Part shown: positions 42,955 through 53,567 of the stretch, one piece after another
How positions within the stretch are numbered: position 1 is the stretch's first letter
Layout: every line of letters starts with the position of its first letter
From: Shinella zoogloeoides
GTDB taxonomy: Bacteria; Pseudomonadota; Alphaproteobacteria; Rhizobiales; Rhizobiaceae
Length of the DNA stretch: 64,000 nt
NCBI RefSeq assembly: GCF_030733845.1
Contig: NZ_CP132313.1
Span: 310,001 to 374,000, forward strand
Direction of reading: 5' to 3'
Made by a program: the position numbers and the translations under genes
The notes under the pieces: model-generated
What the model was told of the DNA's origin: nothing
What the model saw: the letters and a program-made list of their open reading frames with translations, nothing else
Database searches by the model: none

Positions 42955-44229
42955 TCAAGGACCTACATAATGGGCCGGCAGTGTGATGATTACGCGAAAC
43001 CCTCCAGCATCCCTGTTTTCCGCCGATGCGGCGCCGCCATGCCATTCGGCGGCCCGGCGGGCGATGGCAAGGCCGAGGCCGAAGCCGGAGCGTGTGGTGA
43101 CGGTCGAACTCTGTGAGAACGGTTTGAAGATCATTTCCAGCTCCGCAGCCGGCACGCCCTGTCCATCGTCGTCGATGGTAACGACCAGTTCTCGGTCCAC
43201 GACCTTTGAGGCAACGCGGACCACAGTACCGGGTCCGGTGTGGGTGATCGCATTACGAACGACATTTTCGAGCGCGCGGTAAATTAGCTCTCCGTTGACT
43301 GAGGCCACGAAGCTGTCGACACCCTCGTAGTAAACGCTGATGTCGCGCGCCTGCCCCTCAAAACCGGCATCCTCTATGATCTCCCGGAGAAGATCGATAA
43401 TATCGAGGGTCTGTCGCTCGAACCGAGGGGTACCGCGATCCGACAACCTCGCCAGGGTCAGGATTTCACCGACCAAAGTGTCGAGCCGCTCGACCTCGCC
43501 GCCCATGCGCTCAACCATCGCCGACAGCCTCGCCGGGTTTTGCTGTAGCACGCCGATGGCGGCCTGCAGCCGAGACAGGGGTGAGCGCAGTTCATGCGAC
43601 ACGTCGTGAAACAGCTGCTGCTGGGCTGTCTGGAGCTCCTCGAGCCGGGCAGCCGTGATGTCCATATCATGCGCAAGCGAGGTGATTTCGTCTCGCTTGG
43701 CACCGATCGTATGGGCGATACGTACGTCGAGTTTGCCTTGGGCCAGCGAGCGGAGTCCGTGGCGGATCTGCTCGACAGGGGTAATGAAGTGGCGGGCGAG
43801 CCAATAGGCGGCGCCGGCGGCAGCAAGCAAGGCCGCCAGCCATGGAACCGCTCGCCACCAGGTCTTTAACACCATGCTTGCCCTAGGGCCGGCTATCTCC
43901 ATTCGATAGCATTCGCCGTTGTGCACGGCGTTTTGAACAAGCAAATCACCATCCTGCGCTGCACAGTCGATGGCTGGTCCGAGCGCGGTGATCGTGACCG
44001 AGGTGTCGCGACCGGTTCGACGCACAGCAGCCACCAGCCTTTCTGCCGCGTCGACCCCATTGGCCTGCAACGTCTGGGAAACAGTCGCCAGCGTCAGAGA
44101 AAGCTCGCGATTGGCGACCTCTTCTTCGAACGGCGACGGAAACAGACTGCTGATCGCGAACACGATCGCGATCGATCCTGCCATGGCCAGCCAGACAACG
44201 GTAAAGAATTTCCAGAACAGACGACGCAT
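42955..44229 (-). CDS. sensor histidine kinase, CpxA/EnvZ type
   Basis: From the ATG at 44229 (424 residues): N-terminal helix (FFTVVWLAMAGSIAIVFAIS), a periplasmic domain with a Cys pair (AIDCAAQ, NGECYRM), a second helix (AVPWLAALLAAAGAAYWLA), HAMP (ARHFITPVEQIRHGL), and the H-box QLFHDVSHELRSPLSRL. The ATPase domain has ENVVRNAITHT, DDDGQGVP and SGFGLGLAIARRA. It is three bases after the response-regulator gene. The pair is divergent from the RND pump, so envelope stress or drug sensing is likely. Confidence 0.93.
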   Translation of the reverse strand: MRRLFWKFFTVVWLAMAGSIAIVFAISSLFPSPFEEEVANRELSLTLATVSQTLQANGVDAAERLVAAVRRTGRDTSVTITALGPAIDCAAQDGDLLVQNAVHNGECYRMEIAGPRASMVLKTWWRAVPWLAALLAAAGAAYWLARHFITPVEQIRHGLRSLAQGKLDVRIAHTIGAKRDEITSLAHDMDITAARLEELQTAQQQLFHDVSHELRSPLSRLQAAIGVLQQNPARLSAMVERMGGEVERLDTLVGEILTLARLSDRGTPRFERQTLDIIDLLREIIEDAGFEGQARDISVYYEGVDSFVASVNGELIYRALENVVRNAITHTGPGTVVRVASKVVDRELVVTIDDDGQGVPAAELEMIFKPFSQSSTVTTRSGFGLGLAIARRAAEWHGGAASAENRDAGGFRVIITLPAHYVGP

Positions 44230-44231
44230 GG

Positions 44232-44918
44232 CTAGTCTTCCAGCAACTGGTAGCCGCGGCCGCGTACAGCCTGGATCCAAGGCTGGCCATCGGCACGTGC
44301 CCCAAGTTTCTGGCGGATGCTGCTGATATGGACGTCTATCCGGCGATCGAAGGCGGTCAGCGGTTTGCCGAAGGCACGTAACGAGATTTCCTGCTTGGAG
44401 ACGAGTTGGCCCGCGGAGCGGGCGAGCACTTCGAGTAGACAGAACTCGGTGCCCGTCAGTTCCAGGGGAGCGGCCAGCCACTCGGCCTTCCGGCTCGACG
44501 GATGGAGGACAAGTTCGCCGGCCCGGATCTCGTTGAAGGTGCCGTCGCGCTCTGTCCGGCCGGACCGACGCAGGATAGCGCGGATGCGGGCTGACAGCTC
44601 ACCCGGCGAGCATGGCTTTGACACATAGTCGTCGGCGCCGAGATTGAGGCCGGCGATGCGGTCGACATCGTCTCCCCGCGCTGTCAGCATCAGCACCGGC
44701 ACATCGCTCACCTGACGGATCTTGCGCAGCACCTCAATGCCGTTCACCCGTGGCATCATGATGTCCAGCACGATCAAGTCGGCCGAAGCCGACATGGCCT
44801 CGGCCACTCCGACACGACCATCCACCGTTGTCTCGACCGAAAAACCTTCTTCGGTCAAATATTCGCCGAGCAGGTTGGTCAGCTCAGTGTCGTCATCGAT
44901 CAAAAGTACCTTCGTCAT
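44232..44918 (-). CDS. OmpR/CpxR-type response regulator
   Basis: The ATG at 44918 gives 228 residues: a receiver with VLLIDDDTELTNLL, LIVLDIMMPRVNG (phospho-Asp), LMLTARG and GADDYVSKP, and the OmpR winged HTH with LELTGTEFCLLEVLARSAGQ, RIDVHISSIRQKLG and IQAVRGRGYQL. It would bind direct repeats; TTAACAC occurs twice 21 bases apart in the promoter region (44991-45018), a fitting candidate site. Control of the divergent RND genes is inferred. Confidence 0.94.
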   Translation of the reverse strand: MTKVLLIDDDTELTNLLGEYLTEEGFSVETTVDGRVGVAEAMSASADLIVLDIMMPRVNGIEVLRKIRQVSDVPVLMLTARGDDVDRIAGLNLGADDYVSKPCSPGELSARIRAILRRSGRTERDGTFNEIRAGELVLHPSSRKAEWLAAPLELTGTEFCLLEVLARSAGQLVSKQEISLRAFGKPLTAFDRRIDVHISSIRQKLGARADGQPWIQAVRGRGYQLLED

Positions 44919-44990
44919 ACCCGGTTCTCGCTCATCCGCTGAGTTCAGCATTACGGCCTTGGGGCTGCGAAGACAGCAGTTTTACCTAAC

Positions 44991-45018
44991 TTAACACGGT
45001 CTTGACCGACATTAACAC
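44991..45018. promoter_or_regulatory. direct repeat TTAACAC x2, candidate response-regulator site
   Basis: TTAACAC at 44991-44997 and 45012-45018, exactly 21 bases (two helical turns) apart, around a small palindrome CGGTC-TT-GACCG. Located between the divergent two-component and RND operons. Confidence 0.5.
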
Positions 45019-45170
45019 AGCGATCCCTATAGTGCGGCCTCCACTGAAGGGCGGCTCTGCTTTTATGCGCACCATCTTTCCATCCTCTCTATCGGCCCTC
45101 ACCGCCGTGAGCTTGCTCGCGGGTCGCACGAGCCGACCGGCGTGCTGGCCTCTGCAAAGGGAATGAACTG

Positions 45171-46301
45171 ATGCGCAGATACTCATGTGCTTTGGCGACG
45201 ATGACGATCGCCTGCATTGCTGGTCTGGCCCTTGCCCCGCCTGTGTGGGCGCAGGAGGACACGCAAGCAACGGCCGGTGCGGCCGCACTCACCGTGACCG
45301 TGACCAAACCGCAGATCTCCAGGTGGCCGGTGCTCATTCCCGCAAGCGGCCGCCTTGCTGCGTGGCATGAAGCCGTAATCGCCGCTGAAGTCAGCGGATT
45401 GCGGATCATCGACGTCAAGGCCGATGTCGGGACGGCAGTGAAAAAGGGCGATTTGCTGGTGCAGTTTGCAGCTGAAACCGCTCAGGCGGAACTCGAGCAA
45501 CAGCAGGCAAGTGTCGAGCAGGCTGAGGCCGATCTCGAAGAGGCGACCGCAAATGCCAACCGTGCCCGCGGGCTAGCGGGCTCCGGGGCAATATCCAGCC
45601 AGAAAACGACGGAATATCTGATTGCGGAACGAAAGGCCAAAGCGGCCCTCGCCTCGTCACAGGCCGCACTGGTCTCGGCGCAGCTCACCCTCGGCCGCAC
45701 GAAGGTCTATGCAAACGACGACGGCGTGATCTCGGAACGTTCCGCGTCGCTTGGCAAGGTGGTGACGGCAGGCGACGAGCTGTTCAAACTGATCCGCCAG
45801 AACCGGATCGAATGGCAGGCAGAACTGCCGGTTAAGCGACTGAGAGAAATCAAGGAGGGCACAAGAGCGGTCATTCCAACGCCGCTAGGCGAAGTGCGTG
45901 GTGAGGTAAGGTTGGTATCGCCGACGACATCGACCACCAACGGTCGGGCGATCGTTTATGTCGCCCTGAAGCCGACCGAAGGAATACCGCAGCCCAAGAC
46001 CGGCATTCTCGTCAGCGGCAATTTTGAGTTTGACCCGACAGACGCGCTGACGGTCCCAGCGACCGCAGTCACCATGAGGGACGGATTTTCGTACGTCTTC
46101 CTCCTCAATGCGAAAGACCAGCCGACAGTGACGCGCAAGCGGGTTGAGACCGGCCGCCGGCAAGACAATCGTGTCGAGATCCTGTCCGGGCTCGATAAGG
46201 CCGAGGTCGTGGTGGTTTCGGGCGGCGCATTCCTGGCGGACGGTTCGGTGGTGCGGGTCGTCGATGGCGCCGAGGCAGCCGCTTCGGAGGCGGCGAAATG
46301 A
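45171..46301 (+). CDS. RND efflux periplasmic adaptor (MFP) subunit
   Basis: The 376-residue protein begins with a signal peptide (ATMTIACIAGLALAPPVWA). The lipoyl halves are GLRIIDVKADVGTAVKKGDLLVQF and, after the alpha-hairpin (ELEQQQASVEQAEADLEEATA), TKVYANDDGVISERSASLGKVV. The beta-barrel has RIEWQAELPVKRL, and the C-terminal membrane-proximal part reads DALTVPATAVTMRDGFSYVFL. This is a complete HlyD/AcrA-type adaptor. Its stop overlaps the start of the permease gene (ATGA). Confidence 0.94.
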   Translation: MRRYSCALATMTIACIAGLALAPPVWAQEDTQATAGAAALTVTVTKPQISRWPVLIPASGRLAAWHEAVIAAEVSGLRIIDVKADVGTAVKKGDLLVQFAAETAQAELEQQQASVEQAEADLEEATANANRARGLAGSGAISSQKTTEYLIAERKAKAALASSQAALVSAQLTLGRTKVYANDDGVISERSASLGKVVTAGDELFKLIRQNRIEWQAELPVKRLREIKEGTRAVIPTPLGEVRGEVRLVSPTTSTTNGRAIVYVALKPTEGIPQPKTGILVSGNFEFDPTDALTVPATAVTMRDGFSYVFLLNAKDQPTVTRKRVETGRRQDNRVEILSGLDKAEVVVVSGGAFLADGSVVRVVDGAEAAASEAAK

Positions 46302-49300
46302 ATTTCTCTTCCTGGTCGATCCGCAATCCCGTTCCGCCGATCCTTTTGTTCGTCCTGATGACGGCCTGTGGCCTGTGGGCATTCAACCGCCTCAATATCC
46401 AGAATTTTCCGGATATGGATCTTCCGACGATTGAGATCAGTGCATCGCTCGACGGGGCGGCAGCTTCTCAGCTTGAGACCGAGGTGGCGCGCAAGATCGA
46501 GGACAAGCTGACAGGCCTTTCGCAGCTTGATTCTGTGACGACGACGATCACCGACGGCTCCGTCAGCATCTCCGTTGCCTTCGAGATCGGCAAGGATACG
46601 CAGGACGCCTTGGACGAGGTGAAAAGCGCCGTCGACCAGGCAAAGGAAGACCTGCCGGAAGAGATGAATGCACCAACGGTTTCCAAGCAGTCGTTGAACT
46701 CCTCACCGCTGATTACCTATGTAGTGCGATCCGACCGGCTAGATGATGCGGAACTATCCTGGTTCATAGACAACGACCTGTCCCGGGCTCTCATGGCGGT
46801 GGATGGTGTCGGCGAGGTCGGGCGGCTCGGCGGCATTGATCGAGAGGTTCGGGTTGAGCTCAACCCCAATCTGCTCGACGGCCTCGGATTGACCGCAAAC
46901 GACATCAACTCACAGCTTGAGGCCGTACAATCAGATCTGTCGGGCGGCAAGGGGCGCATCGGTGGTGAAAGCCAGAGCGTCCGAACCCTGGCTGCCGCCC
47001 ACAGCGCAGAAGAGGTCAGCGCAACCCCAATACCGCTTCCGACAGGAAGCTGGGTTCGCCTCGACGAACTCGGCACGGTGACAGATTCACACAGCGACCT
47101 CAGCTCGTTGGCCTATATCAACGGCAAGCCGGTGATCGCCGCGCAGATCAAGCGCTCCAAGGGTTATTCGGACGTCGCCGTTACCGACAATATCCGCGAT
47201 GCAATGAAGACATTTGCCGCCGCTAATCCGAGCGTGACGATCGAGGAAGCCTACAACACGATCGTCCCGATCGAAGAGAACTACGAATCGTCGATGCACA
47301 TGATCTATGAGGGCGCGGTGATAGCGGTCTTCGTGGTCTGGCTATTCCTGCGCGACTGGCGGGCAACCCTTTTGGCCGCCATTGCCTTACCGTTGTCGAT
47401 TATTCCGACATTTCTCGTAATGTACATGCTCGGCTATGCGTTGAACACGATCACGCTTTTGGCGCTGTCACTGGTGGTGGGAATTCTCGTCGATGATGCG
47501 ATCGTTGAAGTGGAAAACATCGAGCGACATCTCAACATGGGCAAGAACCCATTCGACGCTGCGATGGAGGCGGCAGACGAAATCGGTCTGGCGGTGATCG
47601 CCACCACTTTCACATTGGTCGCCGTGTTTCTGCCGACAGCATTCATGGGAGGCATTCCCGGCATCATTTTCAAGCAGTTTGGTATCACAGCCTCAGTCGC
47701 CGTTCTCGCCTCTTTGCTGGTCGCGCGCCTGGTGACCCCCATGATGGCGGCCTACCTGATGAAGGCGAGTGGAAAAACCCATGAAGAGGACGGCCGCTTG
47801 ATGCGGCGTTACCTTTGGGCCGTCAAGGGCGCGCTTCGCCGCCGCTGGATACCGGTGTTGGGAACAGTCGCATTCCTGGCTTTTTCGGTTCTGCTTTTGA
47901 GCAATCTGTCGACCGGGTTCTTTCCCGCATCCGATGACAGCCAGACCAAGGTATCAATCACGACCCCGCCGAGCTCAACGATCGAGGCCACTGATGAAGC
48001 CGCGCAAAAGGCCGCCACCATTATCGCCAGCGTCGACCATGTCACATCTGTTTTCCAGGCCACGGGCACTGCGTCCACCGGTGGCCCGAATAGTACTTCG
48101 ACCTCCAGCACCAACAGTGCCACGATCATCGTCAATCTTGCGCCGCTCGATGAGCGCGATGTAAAGCAGTCGCAGATCGAGGCGGACTTGCGTAAAGCGC
48201 TAGAAGCGCTGCCAGGTGTCCGTATCGAGATCGGTTCAGGCGGCAATGGCACGCAGCTCACGCTGACATTGGCGGGCGACGATTCCACGCTCCTGGAACA
48301 AGCAGCGACGCGGCTCGAGGCCGACTTGCGCACGCTGCCCGGTATTGGCAACGTCACGTCGTCGGCGGCAATGCAGTCGCCCGAAATCACCATCACGCCC
48401 GATCTGGCGGAGGCTGCGTCTTTGGGTGTGACCTCCAAGGCGATCGCCGAGGCTATCCGGGTTGCGACGGCAGGCGCTTACGATTCGGCACTGTCAAAGC
48501 TCAACTTGCCTGAGCGTCAGGTCGCCATAAGGGTCATGCTCGACACCGCCAGCCGACAGTCGCTCGAGGCCATCTCGCTCATCCCGGTCGAGGGCAGAAA
48601 CGGCAATGTGGCACTGGGCGCCATCGCCGACATATCAATGGGGTCCAGCCCCAGCCAGATTGACCGGCTCGACCGCTCGCGCAACGTCTCGCTGACCGTC
48701 GAACTGAACGGCAGGAACCTTTCGGAGGTGACGAACGAGGCGGCCCAATTGCCGAGCTACAAAAATCTGCCGCAGGGCGTGAAATTCGTCGAGCAGGGCG
48801 AACTCAAGCGCCAGAGCGAACTGTTCAGCAGTTTCGGAACGGCAATGGCAATCGGCATCTTCTGCGTCTACGCGGTACTTGTGCTGCTCTTCCATGACTT
48901 CCTTCAGCCGATCACCATTCTGATGGCCTTGCCTTTGGCACTTGGCGGGGCGATGCTGCCGCTGGTCCTAACCGGTACCAGCTTTTCGATGCCCGCGGTT
49001 ATCGGCCTGCTGCTCCTGATGGGTATCGTCTCGAAAAATTCAATCCTGCTGGTCGAATACGCAATCGAAGCACGCCGCGCTGGGATGTCGCGTTATGATG
49101 CGCTCGTCGATGCCTGCCACAAGCGCGCACGGCCCATCGTCATGACGACCATTGCCATGGGCGGGGGCATGTTGCCGGCAGCGCTAAGCCTCGTGTCGGG
49201 TGACTCAAGTTTCCGGCAGCCTATGGGCATCGTGGTGATCGGCGGCCTCATCACCTCGACCTTCCTTAGCCTCTTGGTCATCCCCGTCGTCTTCACCTTC

Positions 49301-49369
49301 CTCGATGACGTTCTGGTTTGGCTCAGGGCGCGGTTCCATCGGCCACACAAGGCCCCCTCGTCCAATTAG
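46298..49369 (+). CDS. RND efflux inner-membrane permease (AcrB/HAE1 type)
   Basis: At 1023 residues this is a full RND pump: the N-terminal FSSWSIRNPVPPILLFVLMTA, RLNIQNFPDMDLPTIEISA, the proton-relay helix GILVDDAIVEVENIERHL with the two Asp, and the C-terminal GIVSKNSILLVEYAIEARRAGM, then RARPIVMTTIAMGGGMLPAA. The porter domain contains Ser/Thr-rich loops. No outer-membrane factor gene follows, so TolC must come from elsewhere. Substrates may be drugs or envelope-damaging compounds. Confidence 0.95.
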   Translation: MNFSSWSIRNPVPPILLFVLMTACGLWAFNRLNIQNFPDMDLPTIEISASLDGAAASQLETEVARKIEDKLTGLSQLDSVTTTITDGSVSISVAFEIGKDTQDALDEVKSAVDQAKEDLPEEMNAPTVSKQSLNSSPLITYVVRSDRLDDAELSWFIDNDLSRALMAVDGVGEVGRLGGIDREVRVELNPNLLDGLGLTANDINSQLEAVQSDLSGGKGRIGGESQSVRTLAAAHSAEEVSATPIPLPTGSWVRLDELGTVTDSHSDLSSLAYINGKPVIAAQIKRSKGYSDVAVTDNIRDAMKTFAAANPSVTIEEAYNTIVPIEENYESSMHMIYEGAVIAVFVVWLFLRDWRATLLAAIALPLSIIPTFLVMYMLGYALNTITLLALSLVVGILVDDAIVEVENIERHLNMGKNPFDAAMEAADEIGLAVIATTFTLVAVFLPTAFMGGIPGIIFKQFGITASVAVLASLLVARLVTPMMAAYLMKASGKTHEEDGRLMRRYLWAVKGALRRRWIPVLGTVAFLAFSVLLLSNLSTGFFPASDDSQTKVSITTPPSSTIEATDEAAQKAATIIASVDHVTSVFQATGTASTGGPNSTSTSSTNSATIIVNLAPLDERDVKQSQIEADLRKALEALPGVRIEIGSGGNGTQLTLTLAGDDSTLLEQAATRLEADLRTLPGIGNVTSSAAMQSPEITITPDLAEAASLGVTSKAIAEAIRVATAGAYDSALSKLNLPERQVAIRVMLDTASRQSLEAISLIPVEGRNGNVALGAIADISMGSSPSQIDRLDRSRNVSLTVELNGRNLSEVTNEAAQLPSYKNLPQGVKFVEQGELKRQSELFSSFGTAMAIGIFCVYAVLVLLFHDFLQPITILMALPLALGGAMLPLVLTGTSFSMPAVIGLLLLMGIVSKNSILLVEYAIEARRAGMSRYDALVDACHKRARPIVMTTIAMGGGMLPAALSLVSGDSSFRQPMGIVVIGGLITSTFLSLLVIPVVFTFLDDVLVWLRARFHRPHKAPSSN

Positions 49370-49471
49370 CATGGGCGCTTGCAACAGCGGCCATGCACCC
49401 AGCAGATGTCAGCTTTACACTCGGACGGCGGCGCTTCTACCGGACGTCCCGCAAAATACCAGGAGTTCACA

Positions 49472-49768
49472 ATGAAAAAAATCATCATCTTCCTTACCAC
49501 CATCATGACCGTTGTTGGCGGGATAACAACAGCAAACTCACAATCCGCCAGATCAGAATCCCCGACACAGCACGCAACCCAGTTGGTCCAGAAGAAGAAG
49601 CCCGGGCGACACATTCTGAACGGCCACCAGGGCGTAAAGGAACGGCGCAAGGGATACCGCCGTCACAGCGACGGTTACTGGTATCCGCCCGGGGCATTCG
49701 CGGACAAGTCACGAGGGAAGGACAACTTGCGGGACCGCAAAAGCTTGTCCAAGCGCGACCTGCGCTAA
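49472..49768 (+). CDS. small secreted basic protein
   Basis: From the ATG at 49472 (AGGAGTTCACA upstream) the protein is 98 residues: signal peptide KKIIIFLTTIMTVVGGITTA, then a mature part rich in Lys, Arg, His and Gly (KKKPGRHILNGHQGVKERRK, then HSDGYWYPPGAFADKSRG). The HSDGYWYPPGAF motif is seen in small periplasmic proteins of rhizobia from memory; I do not know a function. It is 102 bases after the RND gene and may be read through. Confidence 0.65.
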   Translation: MKKIIIFLTTIMTVVGGITTANSQSARSESPTQHATQLVQKKKPGRHILNGHQGVKERRKGYRRHSDGYWYPPGAFADKSRGKDNLRDRKSLSKRDLR

Positions 49769-49825
49769 GGCGGTCACCCAAGCTGGACGCGCCAGCCATA
49801 GTTGTATAACCTAAACCAAACGGTC

Positions 49826-49851
49826 TCCGGTAAAGCCCGGGCGGTTCACTA
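49826..49851. repeat. decayed right end of an IS3-type element
   Basis: The stretch GGTCTCCGGTAAAGCCCGGG followed by CGGTTCA resembles the right terminal repeat of the IS3 element at 20815-20840 with about six differences. The preceding TTGTATAACCTAAACC also parallels the end of its orfB. Confidence 0.55.
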
Positions 49852-50075
49852 GCTGATCCCGGCGGCGGCGCGTCTAGTCCGCCGATGATTTCTACCACGG
49901 TTGAAGACGTAACCTTCGAATTGCGACAAAAGGTGCTTTGACGAATGGTGAGTAGAGCCGGGGATGAGATAACGGCGGACTCGCGTCCGCTTAAGATGAG
50001 ATTGCAGAGCGAGCCGCGAAGACAGAAGGTAGCGGTCATCCTGAAGCTGGCGGGCGTGGCCTGCATCGGTCTCGG
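49852..50075. other. unassigned fragment left of IS21
   Basis: A minus-strand frame (SSRLALQSHLKRTRVRRYLI) enters from the IS21 end but does not continue the RHE_PE00001-type gene on the other side, so DNA may have been lost at the insertion. No family recognised. Confidence 0.35.
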
Positions 50076-50130
50076 TGTTGATTGCCACTGAGAACTGACC
50101 CGGCATTTCCACCGAGAATTGACCCGTTTA

Positions 50131-50943
50131 TTAGATGTCGTTCGGGTCGATGGTTGCGGTCAAGCTCTTCCTTTTCTCCTTCGTCATTTTGGGCTCATGA
50201 GCCGAACTATTCTTGAAGCGGAAGCTGTCGTTTCCGGTTTCGAGGATGTGGCAATGGTGGGTCAAGCGGTCGAGCAGCGCGGTGGTCATCTTGGCATCGC
50301 CGAAGACGCTGGCCCATTCGCTGAAGCTCAGGTTGGTCGTGATGATGACGCTCGTGTGCTCGTAGAGCTTGCTTAACAGATGGAAGAGCAGCGCCCCGCC
50401 TGAAGCGCTGAACGGCAGGTAACCGAGTTCGTCGAGGATGACGAGATCGGAGTGTGCCAGGCGGTTGGCGATCTGGCCGGAACGCCCTTGTGCCTTTTCT
50501 TGCTCGAGCGCGTTGACCAGCTCCACGGTCGAGAAGAACCGAACCCGCTTGTGATGATGCTCGATAGCCTGGACACCGATCGCTGTGGCGATATGCGTCT
50601 TGCCCGTGCCGGGACCGCCGACGAGGACGATGTTGTTGGCGTCGCCGAGGAAGTCGCAGCGATGAAGCTGACGCACCAGCGCCTCGTTGACCTCGCTGCT
50701 GGCGAAGTCGAAGCCGTTCAGGTCACGATAGGCTGGAAAGCGTGCCGTCTTGAGCTGGTAGGCGGTCGATCGCACTTCACGTTCCGCCGTCTCGGCCTTG
50801 AGAAGCTGCGACAGGATCGGGATGGCGGCCTCAAACGCTGGCGATCCCTGTTCGGTGAGTTCGCCGACGGCCTGGGCCATGCCGTGCATCTTCAGTTGCC
50901 GCAACATGATGACGACAGCGCCACTTGCTGGATTATGACGCAT
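50131..50943 (-). CDS. istB: IstB helper ATPase of IS21
   Basis: From the ATG at 50943 the protein is 270 residues: [19 protein letters not shown] (Walker A), [21 protein letters not shown] (Walker B), [22 protein letters not shown], and the C-terminal [20 protein letters not shown]. It is an AAA+ ATPase that loads the IstA transposase on target DNA. It overlaps the istA stop by 11 bases. The gene is intact. Confidence 0.94.
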   Translation of the reverse strand: MRHNPASGAVVIMLRQLKMHGMAQAVGELTEQGSPAFEAAIPILSQLLKAETAEREVRSTAYQLKTARFPAYRDLNGFDFASSEVNEALVRQLHRCDFLGDANNIVLVGGPGTGKTHIATAIGVQAIEHHHKRVRFFSTVELVNALEQEKAQGRSGQIANRLAHSDLVILDELGYLPFSASGGALLFHLLSKLYEHTSVIITTNLSFSEWASVFGDAKMTTALLDRLTHHCHILETGNDSFRFKNSSAHEPKMTKEKRKSLTATIDPNDI

Positions 50944-52459
50944 GGCGAACCTCCGTCTTTCTGAGCGCATCGTAGCGTTCGACATTGGCCTTCGGCTCGT
51001 TGGTGAGCGTCAGGGCCTGAGGCGCGTCGATGGTCGGTGGTGTGAAGGATTTGCCGTCGACGAGGCGATGCAGCAGGTTCAGCACGTGCGTCTTCGTGGG
51101 GACGCCGGACTTCAGCGCCATGTCGACCGCCGATAGCACGGCCTGTTCGTCGTGCTGGAGAACAAGGGCCAGGATATCGACCATCTCGCGGTCACCACCC
51201 GGCTTCTTCAGGAGGTACTGCTGCAAGGCTCGGAACGCATCGGGCAGTTCGGCAAAGGGTGCACCATTGCGAAGAGCGCCCGGCTTGCGTTGCACCACCG
51301 CCAGATAATGCCGCCAGTCGTAGATGGTCTGTCCCGGTCGGTCATGAGAGCGATCGATGACCCGGCGATGCTCGCAGACGATCTGGCCCTCCGCGGCGAC
51401 AACGACACGATCCGGATAGACCCGCAGGCTCACCGGCCGATTGGCGAAGGAGGCAGGAACGCTGTAGCGATTGCGCTCCAGATGAACGAGGCAGGTCGGC
51501 GTGACGCGCTTGGTATACTCGACGAAGCCATCGAACGGCCGGGAGACAGGCATCAATGCCAAAGCCTCCTCAGCCCAGATGTCGGCGATGGTGCCGCGCA
51601 TCTGTCCGTGCGGGGTATTCGCCCACAATTCCTTGCAGCGCTGCTCCAGCCAGACGTTCAACGCTTCCAGCGACGGAAAGCGCGGCGTGGGCTGCCAGAG
51701 ACGATGACGGGCATCCTGAACGTTCTTCTCGACCTGTCCTTTCTCCCAACCGGACGCCGGATTGCAGAACTCGGGTTCGAACACATAGTGACTGGCCATC
51801 GCCATGAAGCGCACGTTGACGTCGCGATCCTTCCCGCGACCAACCTTGTCGATCGCCGTGCGCATATTGTCGTAGATGCCACGGCCAGGAATGCCGCCAA
51901 AGACGCGGAAGGCATGGTTGTGGGCATCGAACAGCATCTCGTGCGTCTGGAGGAGATAGGCTCTCACGATGAAGGCGCGGCTGTAGCTCAGCTTCGTATG
52001 CGCGACCTGCAGCTTGGTGCGCTCATTGCCGATGATGGCCCAGTCCTCCGACCAATCGAATTGGAACGCTTCGCCCGGTTCGAAGGCCAGAGGCACGAAC
52101 GTGCCGCGTCCTGTGGTCTGAAGTTCCCTCTGCCTGTCCGCCTTCCACTCTCGGGCAAAGGCTGCAACCCGATTATAAGAGCCCTCATAACCGAGGCCGA
52201 CCAGATCGGCATGCAGTTGCTTGATCGTCCGCTTCTGCTTGCGGCCCTTCTTCGATTCCGTCTTCATCCATGCCGACAGCCGATCTGCAAACGGATCGAG
52301 CTTGCTCGGTCGCTCCGGCACCTTAAACTTCGGCTCCCCGCCATCAAGGCGCAGGTATTTGCGGACCGTGTTCCGCGAAAGGCCAGTCCGGCGACATATC
52401 TCTCGGATCGATAGATGCTCTCGAAGATGCCAGCGCCGGATCACGCTCAGTAACGCCAT
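50933..52459 (-). CDS. istA: IstA transposase of IS21
   Basis: The ATG at 52459 gives 508 residues: N-terminal HTH ([21 protein letters not shown]), a DDE integrase core with [16 protein letters not shown] (first Asp), [16 protein letters not shown] (second) and [21 protein letters not shown] (Glu). The C-terminal Mu-type beta-barrel has [20 protein letters not shown]. No frameshift is seen. A start a few codons earlier (GTG) is possible. With IstB the element looks active. Confidence 0.94.
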   Translation of the reverse strand: MALLSVIRRWHLREHLSIREICRRTGLSRNTVRKYLRLDGGEPKFKVPERPSKLDPFADRLSAWMKTESKKGRKQKRTIKQLHADLVGLGYEGSYNRVAAFAREWKADRQRELQTTGRGTFVPLAFEPGEAFQFDWSEDWAIIGNERTKLQVAHTKLSYSRAFIVRAYLLQTHEMLFDAHNHAFRVFGGIPGRGIYDNMRTAIDKVGRGKDRDVNVRFMAMASHYVFEPEFCNPASGWEKGQVEKNVQDARHRLWQPTPRFPSLEALNVWLEQRCKELWANTPHGQMRGTIADIWAEEALALMPVSRPFDGFVEYTKRVTPTCLVHLERNRYSVPASFANRPVSLRVYPDRVVVAAEGQIVCEHRRVIDRSHDRPGQTIYDWRHYLAVVQRKPGALRNGAPFAELPDAFRALQQYLLKKPGGDREMVDILALVLQHDEQAVLSAVDMALKSGVPTKTHVLNLLHRLVDGKSFTPPTIDAPQALTLTNEPKANVERYDALRKTEVRHAS

Positions 52460-52565
52460 GTCGATCACTCCACAGCCCCCGCTTAAAACTCGCGAGGGAC
52501 GGTTGAAACATGGGTCAATTCTCAATGGAAATATCGGGCTATGCCGGGTCAGTTCTCAGTGGCAA

Positions 52566-53567
52566 TCAACACTCGAGCAGCTCCGGCAGTTTTGAAGACG
52601 TTCGCCTTCCCGACAATTTACGTTCCATCATGGTTCGGGCCAATGCCAGCCGGTCATGCTCTTTCATCCCGAACTCGGCGGCCACGATCAGGCCGTGGGC
52701 GATGGCGAGCAACCGGGTTTCCCGGTGACGATGACGGCGTCGATCGACGGGGATGGTTTTCAGGCCGAGATTGATCGCCGCCAAGTGGGCTCCGGTGGCG
52801 CCGGCCTGGCGCAGGATCGAGGCAGCCAGCAGTCGGCCGAGCCAGGGCGCATGCTGCAACACCGCAATCTCGTTCCAAGCATCGAGGGCGACAATCGCCT
52901 GGAGCACCGCCGGCAAGTCCTGCGCCTGTCGCAAAACACCCCGCCATTCCTCCAGCCGCGCGTCCTCATCCCAGTCGAGATCGTAGATCATCGGGTCTTT
53001 TTCTGCGCCCCGACCACTGGTGGTGCGGCCGGGCCGCGTGGCGTTCTTAATCGCCGCCTCCGATCGGGCGAGTACCGCATCGATGGCGGCATAGTCGACG
53101 CCGGGAAGATTTTCGCCACAGTATGCATCGTCCCCCTCCCCTATCGGCTCGACACCGACAGGCTGCTTGGCGCCGGCCGCCTCCGCCGCGTCAGCGTCGG
53201 CCGGCATGATCTCCGAGGTCTGCCGCAGCGTCCGAAGCCCGTCGGTGGAAAAAGCCCAGCTGGGCTGTTGGGTGGCGATGCGCCGGCGTGTGCGCAGCAC
53301 GTCGCGGGCGATTGTCAACTCATGGGTGGGTGTGCGAATATCTCTGATATCGTCGTGGAGCACGAGGTCTTCGAGGTGAACAAGTTCACCGTCGATCCAC
53401 AGCGAGGCGCAGGCATCGCCAAAGTGCATGCGTTCGATCCACCCCGGCCCGACCGGCGAACGGGCGATGCGCTCGTCGAGACGCGCCAGCACGATGCCCG
53501 CTTCAAAAGCGGGGCCAATCAGAGTCGATATTGGCAACTTTCCGAAATCGTAAGTCATTGAAATCAT
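52566..53567 (-). pseudogene. RHE_PE00001-family (DUF1612) plasmid protein, C-terminus cut by IS21
   Basis: The frame (333 codons) reads [74 protein letters not shown] and, later, [29 protein letters not shown]. These are the DUF1612 blocks of the RHE_PE00001 family, common on rhizobial plasmids. The usual C-terminal HTH_DUF1612 segment is missing: the last codons, C and the TGA stop, come from the IS21 end. DNA-binding is therefore probably lost. A start at 53558 is also possible. Confidence 0.8.

Larger units (their letters stand above)
50076..52571 (-). mobile_element. IS21-family insertion sequence, complete
   Basis: Both ends carry TGTTGATTGCCACTGAGAAC followed by TGACCCGGCAT in inverted orientation (left from 50076, right ending 52571), with further GAGAATTGACCC copies just inside, the multiple terminal repeats typical of IS21. 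Between them lie istA and istB. CTCG occurs at both flanks (50071-50074 and 52572-52575), one base out of register on the left, a possible four-base target duplication. The insertion cuts the gene at 52566-53567. Confidence 0.92.
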
